A stretch of DNA of 64,000 nucleotides from Poriferisodalis sp965198245 (GTDB taxonomy: Bacteria; Actinomycetota; Acidimicrobiia; Acidimicrobiales; Poriferisodalaceae), in assembly GCF_965198245.1 (NCBI RefSeq), contig NZ_OZ240249.1, positions 2,666,001-2,730,000 on the forward strand, given 5' to 3'. The notes below the pieces were generated by a model. That model worked only from the letters and a program-made list of their open reading frames with translations. It searched no databases and was not told where the DNA came from. The translations under genes and the position numbers were made by a program. Positions 44,188-53,190 of the stretch are shown here, in pieces. Numbering within the stretch: position 1 is the stretch's first letter; the number at the start of each line of letters is the position of its first letter.

Positions 44188-46268
44188 CACTCACCTCCAG
44201 GCGTCGCTATGTATGCGGCTGCGGTGACCTCGATCGTCGACCCCGGGGGTGCCACGATCGTCGTGGTCTCCTCCTCGATGATGGCCGGCCCCTCGATGAT
44301 CTCGCCGTCCCTCAGGCCCCCGGCCCGGAAGATCTCGGTCTCGATCGACCGCCCTTCGAAGTAGGCAACCCTGTGCTCCTCGACCCTCAGGGACTCGTCG
44401 GTTGGCAGGGTGGGAAGCTTCGGTCGGGCGCTCGCTGTCCGGGTCTCACCGCGCCAGGCGATCACCTCGATGGGCGCGCCCGGCTCGTTCACGGCGAACA
44501 CGGCCTGATGTATGTCGTCGAAGCGAGCCTGGAGGTCAGCGACATCGTCGGGGCCGTCGAAGCCTCGCCGATCGCCCAGCGGGACATCGATCTCCCAGAG
44601 CTGATTGGCGTAACGCGCTTCGGCCGTGAAGGCGCGGCTCCGCTTGCCCTCCCCCCCGACGCGGGTGTCGGCCTCGTCCATCGCCTTGTGCATCGTCGCG
44701 AAGGCGGCGTTGACCCGGTCGTAGTCGAAGCTGTCCGACGAGGTGGCAACGCTCTGGGAGAACACCGAGGTGATGTCGGAGTACTGGCCACCGACCGCGC
44801 TCAGGCCGGCTGCCAGCTTCGGGATGAACACGCCGAGCACACCCAGCTCCCGCGCTATGGAGACGATTCCCAGGCCCGAGGACCCGCCGCCGGCCACGAT
44901 GATGCAGTCCTTGGGGTTGATCCCCTGGGCCACGGTGAGCTCGGTGACGAAGGACCTCATGTTCTCGTTCGAGACGGTCAGGATCGCGCTGGCCGCCTCC
45001 TCGACGCTCATTCCCAGCCGGGACGCGACATGGTCGTCGATGGCCCGGCGGGCCAGGTCGACGTCGAGACGCATCCGCCCACCCAGGAAGAAGGCCGGGT
45101 CGATGTACCCCACCGCAACAGCCGCATCGGTGACGGTGGGACGATCGCCGCCGTAGCCGTAGCACGCTGGGCCCGGGTGCGCTCCCGCCGACTGGGGGCC
45201 GACGGTGAGGAGCCCACCGCGGTCGACCTGGGCGATGGAGCCACCGCCCGCGCCGATCGACCGGGTGTCGACAGCGGGGAGACCCGTCATGTGGCCATAC
45301 CACTTCTCGCCGAGCCACTTCTCACGGGTGTAGACGATGTGACCGTCTCGCAGGGGGCCGACGTCGAAGGATGTCCCGCCCGCATCGACGACGAGCACGT
45401 CGCGGGAGATCTCCGAGGCCCCTCCTGCATCGGCGTACACCTGGCCGGCCACGGGCGCCAGCGCCGGCCCCGAGTCGACACTGTGCAGTGGCTTGGTCGT
45501 CATCTCGTCCATCCTCATGACACCCCCGGAGATGTGCGTCACCATCAGGGGGTCGCTCTGGAAGCCGAGCTCCCGGAGACGGTGGTCGATGTCCTCGAGG
45601 TGAGCACGCATGAGGGGCTTGAGCGACGCATCGATGACCGTGGCCGAGGCTCGCCGGTACTCCCTGGCGAGGGGATTGAGCTCGTGGCTCAGGGTGTACT
45701 CGACCCCGGGAAGCATCTCGTCGATGAGCTCGCCGACGCGCACCTCGTGGGAGGGATTGACGATCGACCACAGCAGACACACGCCGACGGCTTCGACCTC
45801 GAGCTCGCCCAGCCGGGCGAGCACTCGTCGGCACGCCTCCTCGTCCAGGGGGATGTGGACGGTCCCGTCGTGCAGGACCCGCTCGTCGAGCTCGAAGGTG
45901 AGCGAGCGGGGCACATAGGGCTCGGGGTAGGGCATCGCGAGGTTCAGGGAGTTGTCACGGCCACCCTCCCGGTAGACGAGGATGTCGGGGTGGCCACGGG
46001 TGGTCACGAAGGCGGTGCGAGCCGTCGTACCGACGATGATCGCGTTGGTGGCGTGGGTCGTGGAGTACACGAAGGTCCGGGTGTCCCCGAGTAGCTCGGC
46101 GACGGTCTGACCCTGGTCCTCGGCGGCCAGCTCGAGGGCGACCTGGATTCCCTCGAATACGTCCTCGGGCGTCGTGGCCCCCTTGTACAGACCGAGCACC
46201 TCGTGCTCGTCCGCGAGCACGAGATCGCTGAACGTGCCGCCGGTGTCAACGGTGATCGTGTAGCTCAT
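44187..46268 (-). CDS. hyuA: Hydantoinase A / oxoprolinase family protein
   Basis: 693 residues. N-terminal ATPase start VDTGGTFSDLVLADE, STTHATNAIIVGTTARTAFVTTRGHPDIL, VVDAGGTSFDVG (second ATPase-like motif), SIGAGGGSIAQVDRGGLLTVGPQSAGAHPGPACYG and VAGGGSSGLGIVSIARELG. ATP-dependent opening or carboxylation of cyclic amides, ureides or ketones is typical. It shares an operon with allantoinase-like and ureidoglycolate-lyase-like genes, favouring a ureide or cyclic-amide substrate. Confidence 0.94.
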   Translation of the reverse strand: MSYTITVDTGGTFSDLVLADEHEVLGLYKGATTPEDVFEGIQVALELAAEDQGQTVAELLGDTRTFVYSTTHATNAIIVGTTARTAFVTTRGHPDILVYREGGRDNSLNLAMPYPEPYVPRSLTFELDERVLHDGTVHIPLDEEACRRVLARLGELEVEAVGVCLLWSIVNPSHEVRVGELIDEMLPGVEYTLSHELNPLAREYRRASATVIDASLKPLMRAHLEDIDHRLRELGFQSDPLMVTHISGGVMRMDEMTTKPLHSVDSGPALAPVAGQVYADAGGASEISRDVLVVDAGGTSFDVGPLRDGHIVYTREKWLGEKWYGHMTGLPAVDTRSIGAGGGSIAQVDRGGLLTVGPQSAGAHPGPACYGYGGDRPTVTDAAVAVGYIDPAFFLGGRMRLDVDLARRAIDDHVASRLGMSVEEAASAILTVSNENMRSFVTELTVAQGINPKDCIIVAGGGSSGLGIVSIARELGVLGVFIPKLAAGLSAVGGQYSDITSVFSQSVATSSDSFDYDRVNAAFATMHKAMDEADTRVGGEGKRSRAFTAEARYANQLWEIDVPLGDRRGFDGPDDVADLQARFDDIHQAVFAVNEPGAPIEVIAWRGETRTASARPKLPTLPTDESLRVEEHRVAYFEGRSIETEIFRAGGLRDGEIIEGPAIIEEETTTIVAPPGSTIEVTAAAYIATPGGE

Positions 46269-46326
46269 ACAACCCCGGATCTGCGTCGTGCGAGCGCGGA
46301 GCGACCCTAGGCGCTCCTGGGCTCGC

Positions 46327-46884
46327 TCACCCGGTGCTCCTGGAGACGTCGATCTCGAAGACGAGATCGAAGCTCTCCTCGTAATCGACCTGCTGGGTCA
46401 GCTTCAGGTCCTTCTCGTCAGTCGACGCCAGCTCGTCGGTCGTCGCCTGGTCGGAGATGGCGACGAACGACGAGTGGCCGGGCCGGATGGGCAGACGATC
46501 GAGGGAGTGCCACGTGCCCGCGTTGAGCAGGTAGCCGGCCGAGCCGTCGATGAGGAACGCCCGCACGTCGTCGGGGTCGGGAATCGACGCCTCCTGGCGC
46601 TCGGTGGGGGGAGCGACGGCCAGGACGGCCGGCACACCTTCGAGGGGGATGAACGTCTGGGCCACCTGGAAGTGGCGCTCGAGCTTGCTGACGCGCAGCC
46701 CGAAGTACTCGGTTCTCAACAGGACGACCTGGGGTCTGCTCCCACAGTGGAAGTCGGCGAACCATCCGACCGAGCCGAGGCCGTGGAAGTCGGGCTCCCG
46801 GGAGGCGTTCGGATCGAGGACCTGCCCGAACCCCCGGAAGCTCGCCTCGGTCAGCGCCTCGGCGGTGATGGTCTTGGTCGCCAT
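46327..46884 (-). CDS. Ureidoglycolate lyase family protein
   Basis: 185 residues. AllA-type cupin pattern: FRGFGQVLDPN, LERHFQVAQTFIPLEG, VRAFLIDGSAGYLLNAGTWHSLDRLPI. Ureidoglycolate lyase splits ureidoglycolate into glyoxylate and urea. Its start overlaps the stop of the PuuE-like gene (ATGA-type overlap at 46884), consistent with a ureide pathway. True substrate may differ. Confidence 0.85.
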   Translation of the reverse strand: MATKTITAEALTEASFRGFGQVLDPNASREPDFHGLGSVGWFADFHCGSRPQVVLLRTEYFGLRVSKLERHFQVAQTFIPLEGVPAVLAVAPPTERQEASIPDPDDVRAFLIDGSAGYLLNAGTWHSLDRLPIRPGHSSFVAISDQATTDELASTDEKDLKLTQQVDYEESFDLVFEIDVSRSTG

Positions 46885-47828
46885 CAGCCGGACGGGAACT
46901 CGGACAGCCAGAACCGGGCGATCTCGTCTCGCCGGGCGAACCAGACGTCACCGGTGCCCTGGGCGTAGTCGATCAGCCTGGCCAGGGCGTCAGCGCGTGC
47001 GGGCCGGCCGAACAGACGTGGATGGGTGCCGACCGACAGCATCCGGGCGACGCCGCTCCGTTCCGCCTCGTGACGGAGCCGGTCGACGGCCGCCTTACCG
47101 TCGGAGAAGAAATCCTCGCCGGAGGAGTACCCCTGTGGCATGACGAAGCGGACGTCGTTCAGGTCGAGCGCGTAGGGCACGACCAGATGTGACGTGCCTC
47201 CGACATCGACGTAGTACGGCAGCTCGTCGTTGTACGAGTCGCCGTCGTAGAGGAAGCCGCCTTCCTCGACGACCAGCTCCCGCGTATGAACACTCGGCCC
47301 GTAGCGGCAATACCACCCGACCGGTCGCTCACCGCAAGTCTTCTCGAAGGACTCGACGGCGAGGCGGATCGACTCCCGCTCTTCGTCTCTGGTCATCGCA
47401 TAGTGCTCGACCCAGCGATACCCGTGGCTGCAGATCTCGTGACCCTCTTCGATCAGCCTGCGACCGACCTCGGGATTTCGCTCGATGGCGACGGCGCAGG
47501 CGAAGAACGTGCAGTTGATGCCGGCCTCGGCGAAGATCCCCATCTCCCGCCAGACTCCGACGCGCGAGCCGTACTCGTACATCGACTCCATGGCGAGATC
47601 GCGAATAGACGGGTCGAGCGGGCGGTTCACCTCGCCGAGCATGTCGTTGCGCCCGTCACCCATCGGCAGCGAGTACTCCGACCCCTCCTCGTAGTTGACG
47701 ACGATGTTCATCGCCACCGATGCGCCGCCTGGCCACGAGAACTCGGGTGGGTGCTCGCCGTAGCCGACGTAGTCGCGGCTCGGCCCCGACCCGAAGTCGT
47801 CCTGGTTGTTGAGGAACTGGGGCGCCAT
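46884..47828 (-). CDS. Polysaccharide deacetylase-fold amidohydrolase, PuuE-like allantoinase
   Basis: 314 residues. The N-terminus DYVGYGEHPPEFSWPGGASVAMNIVVNYEEGSEYS, then MESMYEYGSRVGVWREM, CAVAIERNPEVGRRLIEEGHEICSHGYRW and GERPVGWYCRYGPSVHTREL follow the metal-independent allantoinase PuuE closely. The usual catalytic glutamate/histidine region (HGYRW) is kept. Predicted to hydrolyse a cyclic ureide or amide. Confidence 0.9.
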   Translation of the reverse strand: MAPQFLNNQDDFGSGPSRDYVGYGEHPPEFSWPGGASVAMNIVVNYEEGSEYSLPMGDGRNDMLGEVNRPLDPSIRDLAMESMYEYGSRVGVWREMGIFAEAGINCTFFACAVAIERNPEVGRRLIEEGHEICSHGYRWVEHYAMTRDEERESIRLAVESFEKTCGERPVGWYCRYGPSVHTRELVVEEGGFLYDGDSYNDELPYYVDVGGTSHLVVPYALDLNDVRFVMPQGYSSGEDFFSDGKAAVDRLRHEAERSGVARMLSVGTHPRLFGRPARADALARLIDYAQGTGDVWFARRDEIARFWLSEFPSG

Positions 47829-48604
47829 CAGTACGCCATGTGGCCGCCGTCTACGAGCAGGTTGATGCCCGACACGTAGCTGGCGTCGTCCGAGGCCAGG
47901 TACAGGGCAGCACCGGCGATGTCCGCCGGCCGTCCGAGGCGTCGGAAGGGCGTGCGCTTGAACGACTCGGCGACCGACGGATGGTCGTCGTCTTCGACGT
48001 CACCGTGGGTCCCGGTGAGGATCCGCCCCGGGGCGATGGCGTTCACCATGATGCCGTGGCGTCCGTAGTCGACGGCGAGCTGGTGCGTCATGTTGATGAT
48101 CGCGCCCTTGCTGACCGCATAGGCGAAGAAGTCGGGCGGTCCGATCATCCCGTGCTGGGACGAGAAGTTGATGACCTTCCCCCGGACCTCGTTGATCTCG
48201 GGCTGGTCGATCATCTCGGCGATCGCCCGCTTGCAGCACAGGAAGACGCCCCGCACGTTCACGTTCATGAGGACGTCGAACATCTCCTCGGTCGTGTCGA
48301 GGATGTTCGTCGCCTCGAAGACAGCCGCCGCGTTCACCATCACGTCGAGTCGGCCGTAGCTGTCGACCGCCGTGCTGACCACATTGTCGACGTCGTCCCA
48401 GCGGCTGACGTCGGTCTGGACGAACATGGCGCTGCCGCCCTGTTCGGTGATCATGTCAGCGGTTGGCTGCCCACCGCCGATCGGGTCCTTCTGGATGTCG
48501 CCGACGACGACGTTGGCACCCTCCTCGGCAAATCGGAGGGCGACGGCCCGGGCGAGGCCGGAGCCGCCCCCGGTGATGACCGCAGTGCGTCCTTCTAAGC
48601 GCAT
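47828..48604 (-). CDS. Short-chain dehydrogenase/reductase
   Basis: 258 residues. TGGGSGLARAVA (cofactor loop with Ala in the last glycine position), NAAAVFE, catalytic Ser in NFSSQHG, YxxxK in FAYAVSKGA and C-terminal DGGHMAY. Second gene of the long minus-strand operon; its stop overlaps the start of the PuuE-like gene by one base. Confidence 0.9.
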   Translation of the reverse strand: MRLEGRTAVITGGGSGLARAVALRFAEEGANVVVGDIQKDPIGGGQPTADMITEQGGSAMFVQTDVSRWDDVDNVVSTAVDSYGRLDVMVNAAAVFEATNILDTTEEMFDVLMNVNVRGVFLCCKRAIAEMIDQPEINEVRGKVINFSSQHGMIGPPDFFAYAVSKGAIINMTHQLAVDYGRHGIMVNAIAPGRILTGTHGDVEDDDHPSVAESFKRTPFRRLGRPADIAGAALYLASDDASYVSGINLLVDGGHMAY

Positions 48605-48652
48605 GGTGGGCCTCCCTTTCTCTGCATGACGAGCCAGATCACCTCGAGAGGA

Positions 48653-49855
48653 TCAGAGCTCGTTGATCGTGGGTGTGTCCCACGTCATGAACTGGCCCCC
48701 GTCCGGGGTGACCAGCACATTGTCGGTGACGCCGACAAAGCCGAGCTTGTCTCCGTCGGCGGGGTCGGCGAAATCGACCCAGCAATGGACGTTGACGATC
48801 TCGTTCTCTTGGCAAGCTCGATCGTTCCCCGGCACCCAGACACCCTCGATGGCGTCGTGGCCGATGCCGTGGAGGTTGTATGTGTGGTGCTGTTCGTCGG
48901 GATTCGTCTCGACCGGCCAGCCGCCAGCCGCCATACCTTCACCGGTGGTCTTCACGAAGTCGCTCGCCATCGCGCCCGGCTTCAGCGCGGCGATACCAGC
49001 GGTCACCGACTCGACGTGGAGGTCCCAGAAGTCCTGTGTCTCCGAGGACAGTGGTCCGAGCCGGTACAGCTGACGCGCTTCCAACCACGCACCCGACGGG
49101 CCCGGTCCCTCGATCCACACCATCACGAGACCGTCCTTGGCGATCTCCCTCATGGTGCCGAAGGCAGGCGCACCGAACGGCGGCGACCCGACGAGCACCA
49201 TCGACGAGCGACAGCCGTACTCCCGCGAGATCTGGTGGGCCTCGGCGACGAGGTCGATCTCGGTGACGCCCGGTCGAATGGACGGCTCGAGGTCCTTGAA
49301 CATCTGAGCGAAGATCGCCGATGTCTCACGATGATTCGCCAGTTCCTCGTCGCTCTTCACCTGGCGAACGGCGTCGAACTGTCGAGTGAGATCCCGGAGG
49401 TTGGCGTCGGGGATCGTCTCGGTCATCTCCAGATAGTGAGCATGGGACAGGGCATCGGCCATCCCCACCACGCCGACCTCGCCGGCGGCGTGTCCGAGAT
49501 CGCGAAGAATCAGCGCGGTCTCCTCCCCGGGCTGGCCGGCCGTTCGGAAGTCGCTCGGCCAGTCGGACTGCTCGGCCTGGGCGGTCCCGAGAACCGGATG
49601 CCCGACGAAGATCGGGTTGCCTTTCATGGGCACGATGACGAAGGCGTCCGAGAGGAGCTGCCAGTAATCGGAGACGTAGGCGGTACGACCCCGATAGCGG
49701 ATGTCGTCGCGCCCCACGACCACCATCGCGTCGACACCCTCGTCCTGCATCATGTCGCGCAGTCTCCCGTAGCGCGACTCCCGCTCTTCGGGGGAGCTCA
49801 TCCTGAGAAGGGGATTCTGGAAATGTCGGTCAGTGCCGACTGATGAGCGGGTCAT
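48653..49855 (-). CDS. Creatinase/prolidase-fold (M24) protein lacking most metal ligands
   Basis: 400 residues from ATG 49855. N-terminal creatinase domain (RLRDMMQDEGVDAMVVVGRDDIRY), C-terminal pita-bread fold (FDAVRQVKSDEELANHRETSAIF, IRPGVTEIDLVAEAH, NLHGIGHDAIEG, TDNVLVTPDGGQFM). Positions that hold metal-binding D, D, E, E in aminopeptidases read as non-ligands (for example WIEGPGPSG and VNVHCW). It therefore resembles metal-free members such as creatinase. May cleave a C-N bond. First gene of the eleven-gene operon. Confidence 0.85.
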   Translation of the reverse strand: MTRSSVGTDRHFQNPLLRMSSPEERESRYGRLRDMMQDEGVDAMVVVGRDDIRYRGRTAYVSDYWQLLSDAFVIVPMKGNPIFVGHPVLGTAQAEQSDWPSDFRTAGQPGEETALILRDLGHAAGEVGVVGMADALSHAHYLEMTETIPDANLRDLTRQFDAVRQVKSDEELANHRETSAIFAQMFKDLEPSIRPGVTEIDLVAEAHQISREYGCRSSMVLVGSPPFGAPAFGTMREIAKDGLVMVWIEGPGPSGAWLEARQLYRLGPLSSETQDFWDLHVESVTAGIAALKPGAMASDFVKTTGEGMAAGGWPVETNPDEQHHTYNLHGIGHDAIEGVWVPGNDRACQENEIVNVHCWVDFADPADGDKLGFVGVTDNVLVTPDGGQFMTWDTPTINEL

Positions 49856-49909
49856 CGGGACCTCCTTCGGGTCACCCGCGTTTTCGCGCGATCCGCCGGG
49901 ATTATTTCC

Positions 49910-49938
49910 AGTATAGTCTCTTGACTGGGAACGAGCAA
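49910..49938 (-). promoter_or_regulatory. Candidate sigma-70-type promoter of the eleven-gene operon
   Basis: On the minus strand TTGCTC (complement of 49933-49938), 17 bases, then TATACT (complement of 49910-49915). The ATG at 49855 lies about 48 bases after the likely start point. On the plus strand the same bases give TATAGT (49912-49917) as a possible -10 for ridA, so the core is nearly symmetrical. Confidence 0.45.
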
Positions 49939-49984
49939 GACTTCTTCCTGCAGCGGAGCACGGACCCTTCACCTGAGGAGTCCC

Positions 49985-50398
49985 ATGGCCAAGGTTCAAG
50001 CCCACCGAATCATCACCGACCCCGACCCCTTCGCCCGGTTCAATCTGGCCGCTGGCTACCGGGTCGGCGACCTCGTCTATCTCTCCGGGCTCCCGGGCGT
50101 CACCCCCGACGGGGCCGAGCCCGTGAGCGTCGATGACTTCGACGCCCAGGCGGAGCAGGCGTTCAAGAACATCGAGTGGGTTCTCAGCAGCGCTGGGTCG
50201 AGCCTCGATCAGATCATCAAGGTGACCATCTATCTGACGGACATGGGCTACTACGACAAGATCCTGGAGCTCCGTGAGCGGTGGTTCACGCCCCCTTACC
50301 CGGCCGACACGATCGTCGAGGTAAGTGCGCTGGCGATGCCCGAGCTGATGATCGAGATCGACGTGATCGCCATGGTCGACGGTGAGATCGTGGGCTAG
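49985..50398 (+). CDS. RidA/YjgF family protein
   Basis: 137 residues, the normal size, with GAGGAG upstream. Pattern: YRVGDLVYLSGLPGVTPDG, QAEQAFKNIEWVLSSAGSSLDQIIKVTIYLTDM, and C-terminal PADTIVEVSALAMPELMIEIDVIAMV. RidA proteins hydrolyse reactive enamines/imines, and the RutC branch acts in pyrimidine ring breakdown. The usual active-site arginine near the C-terminus is not obvious here. Heads a plus-strand set with an LLM oxidoreductase. Confidence 0.9.
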   Translation: MAKVQAHRIITDPDPFARFNLAAGYRVGDLVYLSGLPGVTPDGAEPVSVDDFDAQAEQAFKNIEWVLSSAGSSLDQIIKVTIYLTDMGYYDKILELRERWFTPPYPADTIVEVSALAMPELMIEIDVIAMVDGEIVG

Positions 50399-50412
50399 CA
50401 GGGGAGGGCAAG

Positions 50413-51441
50413 ATGCAGATCGGTCTCTACGGGCACACGCACGGCTTGGGCTATCGGGACGAGATCAACCTGTTCGCGCGGAGCATGCCAGCAACGTTGC
50501 TGGATCCCACGAGCGTCGCCCAGGACGCAGAACGGGCCGGCTTCCACTCGATGTGGTTTCCCGATCACGTCTGTATGCCGATGGCGAGCGAGAGCGCGCA
50601 CGTCGCCAACGAGTCTCGAGAGCGAGCGTACGAGCCCCGTCACGAGATGCTCGACGCAGCGGTGGTCATGGGTGCAGTGGCCACGGTGACGACCCGACTG
50701 AGGCTCGGCACGAGTGTGCTGATCGCCCCGTACAGGAACCCGCTGAGCGACGCCCGGCAGTTCGCGACGGTGGACATCCTGTCCAACGGCCGCCTGATCC
50801 TCGGTGTCGGGGCGGGCTGGATGGCCGAGGAGTACGACGCGCTGGGTATCGACTTCGCAGAACGTGGCCGTCGCACGATCGAGTCCATCGAGATCTACAA
50901 GCGCAGCTGGACGGACGACGTCGTGGCCTTCGAAGGTGAGCACTTCAGGTTCGAGAACCTCTCGATGGATCCCAAACCGGTACAGCAGCCCCGACCACCC
51001 ATCCTGTACGGCGGGGTGGCCGCCACGGGCGCCCGGCGGGCAGCGCGCCATTGTGATGGCTTCTATCCACTGTTCCTCGATCCGTACTCCGAGCCGAACA
51101 GATACGACGCCCTGAACGACGTCATCCGGGACGAGCTCGACCAGGTCGGCCGGGCCCACGAGACGTTCACGATGGCCGCTGCCACGACGATGCACGTGAC
51201 CGATGCCAGCGACGCTCTCGCCACCGCCAGCCCCAGGATGATCTGCACGGGCTCGGCCGAGCAGGTCCTCGAGGACCTCGAAGGCTTCGCCAAGGCCGGG
51301 TACTCACTGGCCGTCTGTTTGATGGACGTCCCATCGGGTGAGCTCTCCGAGCTCCGGGAGCAGATCGATCGAGTCGGACGCGAGGTCCTGCCCCAGGCTT
51401 CCGATCTGGTCGCCGCTGGTGACTGGCAGCCGGCCTTGTGA
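50413..51441 (+). CDS. LLM class flavin/F420-dependent oxidoreductase
   Basis: 342 residues. DAERAGFHSMWFPDHVCM, LRLGTSVLIAPYRNPLSDARQFATVDILSNGRLILGVGAGWMAEEYDALGIDF and PKPVQQPRPPILYGG closely parallel the protein at 33197, so they look like paralogues. Starts 14 bases after ridA with GGGGAGGG upstream. LLM plus RidA recalls RutA/RutC, but the family branch is different. Confidence 0.9.
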   Translation: MQIGLYGHTHGLGYRDEINLFARSMPATLLDPTSVAQDAERAGFHSMWFPDHVCMPMASESAHVANESRERAYEPRHEMLDAAVVMGAVATVTTRLRLGTSVLIAPYRNPLSDARQFATVDILSNGRLILGVGAGWMAEEYDALGIDFAERGRRTIESIEIYKRSWTDDVVAFEGEHFRFENLSMDPKPVQQPRPPILYGGVAATGARRAARHCDGFYPLFLDPYSEPNRYDALNDVIRDELDQVGRAHETFTMAAATTMHVTDASDALATASPRMICTGSAEQVLEDLEGFAKAGYSLAVCLMDVPSGELSELREQIDRVGREVLPQASDLVAAGDWQPAL

Positions 51442-51472
51442 CCACTTCTGGCATGAGAGGGAGAGGAGCATC

Positions 51473-51946
51473 ATGAGTTCGAGTGACATCGAAGCGAGGC
51501 TGCAACGGCTCGAGGACATCGAGGCCATCAAGCAACTGAAAGCACGCTATTGCGCCTACTGCGATGACGACTACGACGCCGACGGAATCGCCGGCCTCTA
51601 CACCGAGGACGGCACCTGGGACGGCAGCCCGTCGTTCCCGAGCCTGAACGGCCGGGAAGAGATCCGGGAGTTCTTCAAGGGAGCGGCCGAGATCATGACC
51701 CTCGCCCGTCACCAGGTCATGAACCCCATCATCGAGGTCGAGGGCGACGAGGCGAACGGGCAGTGGCTGCTCTTCCAGCCATGCACCGACGCCAACGCGG
51801 GGGCGGTCTGGCTCGCGGCGACCTACCTGGACGGGTATCGGCGGGTCGGCGACGACTGGAAGATCGCCGCGACACGGATCGAGGTCTCCTTCTTCTCGCC
51901 CTACGAGAAGGGCTGGGAAGCAGAGCGCTTCGTCGGAGAGTCCTAG
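51473..51946 (+). CDS. SnoaL-like (NTF2-fold) protein
   Basis: 157 residues from ATG 51473 with GAGAGGAG upstream. LEDIEAIKQLKARYCAYCDDDYDADGIAGLYTEDGTWDG, a typical SnoaL_4 opening, and RRVGDDWKIAATRIEVSFFSPYEKGW near the end. Folds of this type act as small dehydratases, isomerases or binding proteins. A clear paralogue is at 58028. Its TAG overlaps the antisense stop of the EthD remnant. Confidence 0.88.
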   Translation: MSSSDIEARLQRLEDIEAIKQLKARYCAYCDDDYDADGIAGLYTEDGTWDGSPSFPSLNGREEIREFFKGAAEIMTLARHQVMNPIIEVEGDEANGQWLLFQPCTDANAGAVWLAATYLDGYRRVGDDWKIAATRIEVSFFSPYEKGWEAERFVGES

Positions 51947-52403
51947 GCCATTTGCAGCGGCGTCGCGATGGCCATCACGAGCTGGTCCTGGATGAGGAAG
52001 TCGGGCTCGTCGTCTCGGACCCGGGCCAGCTCCGGTGAGCCGACGTTTGCTCTCATGGCGTCAGGTCGTCGAACCAGGTCTGGGCGACCCCGTCGTGGCG
52101 ACGTGCCCGGGAGGCTCTTCACGAACGCCAGCTGACGCCATGGGCCGGTATCTCGCCGTCGACCACCACATGGTCGGTGGTCAGGATCAGGGTCCGAGTC
52201 GCACCTCGGCGACACCGTCGTAGGTCGGCTCGTGTTTACGGTAGCCCGAGTCGAGCGTCGGGTACTGCCAGTACTCCTGCACGCCCGGCAAGGCGCAGAG
52301 CACTTCCCTATGGGTCGTCTGCCAGTGGATGCGGAAGGCCTCGAGGTCGAGGTCGGGCCGCCGCTTGAACGCCACGAATGCGTGGATTATGGCGCCCAGT
52401 CCA
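51943..52403 (-). pseudogene. EthD-domain protein, multiply frameshifted
   Basis: The 5' part reads IIHAFVAFKRRPDLDLEAFRIHWQTTH and YWQYPTLDSGYRKHEPTYDGVAEV, typical of an EthD (dimeric ferredoxin-like) domain. After 52187 the sense continues in other frames as LILTTDHVVVDGEIPA and MRANVGSPELARVRDDEPDFLIQDQLVM. At least two shifts and no good start codon. Non-functional as read. Confidence 0.65.
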
Positions 52404-52418
52404 CCACCTCTGGCCGGG

Positions 52419-53013
52419 TCAGATCTCGGTGCCGTCGGGCCGGTAGGTGTGCCACGAGCCGGTGGGGTCTCGCCACGTGTTGTAGCCGTGTTGTTTGAGT
52501 CGGTTCTGTCGCCCACACAGGGGTGCCCCGTTGCCGGGGCACGTACACCCGCCGACAGCGGCCGGTTTGGTGTGATCGGCCTGGCACCGAGTCGCCGGAC
52601 ATGACAGCTCGGCCAGATGCACTCGTCGCTCTGCAACAGCACCGCCAGGCGGGCCGACCAGTGAACAGTCGCTGTTTGCGCCCCAGGTCGATGACAACGC
52701 CGTCAGAGCCGACGACGACCCTCCGCACGTGACCCTGGATGCCTGCGATGGTCGCTTCGGTTGTGTCGATGGGGGTGCCGTTGCGCGTCTGGCACCGGTA
52801 GCTGTCGTCGTTGGGGTCACGGCGGCCCACGTGCCCGCCGGCCAGCTTGGCGAGCTCCCGCTGGAAGGTCTCGTGGTCCATCACCACGTCGGTGACGACC
52901 CCGCTGCCACCGTTGGTTGCGTCCGGCAGGGCGGTGGCGGCGGCCTGGAAGATCGCCCACAGGGCATCGAGGGCCGCCGGCACTTCCCGAATGGGTCGAT
53001 CCAGAGTCCGCAC
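52419..53013 (-). pseudogene. DUF222/13E12-type HNH endonuclease, frameshifted remnant
   Basis: Frame 1 gives GVVTDVVMDHETFQRELAKLAGG and VVIDLGRKQRLFTG. A second frame gives RLAVLLQSDECIWPSCH. A third gives CPATRCQADHTKPAAVGGCTCPGNGAPLCGRQNRLKQHGY and WHTYRPDGTEI. Joined, they make the C-terminal HNH part of the actinobacterial 13E12 repeat family. At least two shifts; the N-terminal DUF222 domain is missing. Confidence 0.75.
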
Positions 53014-53190
53014 GGGGGTTCTTCACCGAGAGTTGTCAGGCACAGGGCGCAGCCATGTTCTCGAGTATGAGGGCCGCAGATATGCCCCTCTGGCACTCGA
53101 GAGTTGTCTGGCCCGATCCCCTCGGTCACTGATCGTGGGTTCTCGACCCGCTCGACTCTGCCGGTTGAGGGCCAGCACCCTCGTTACTCG

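Noticed and set aside
44373..46094. 573-codon plus-strand open frame
   Set aside because: Antisense shadow of hyuA; no family motifs.
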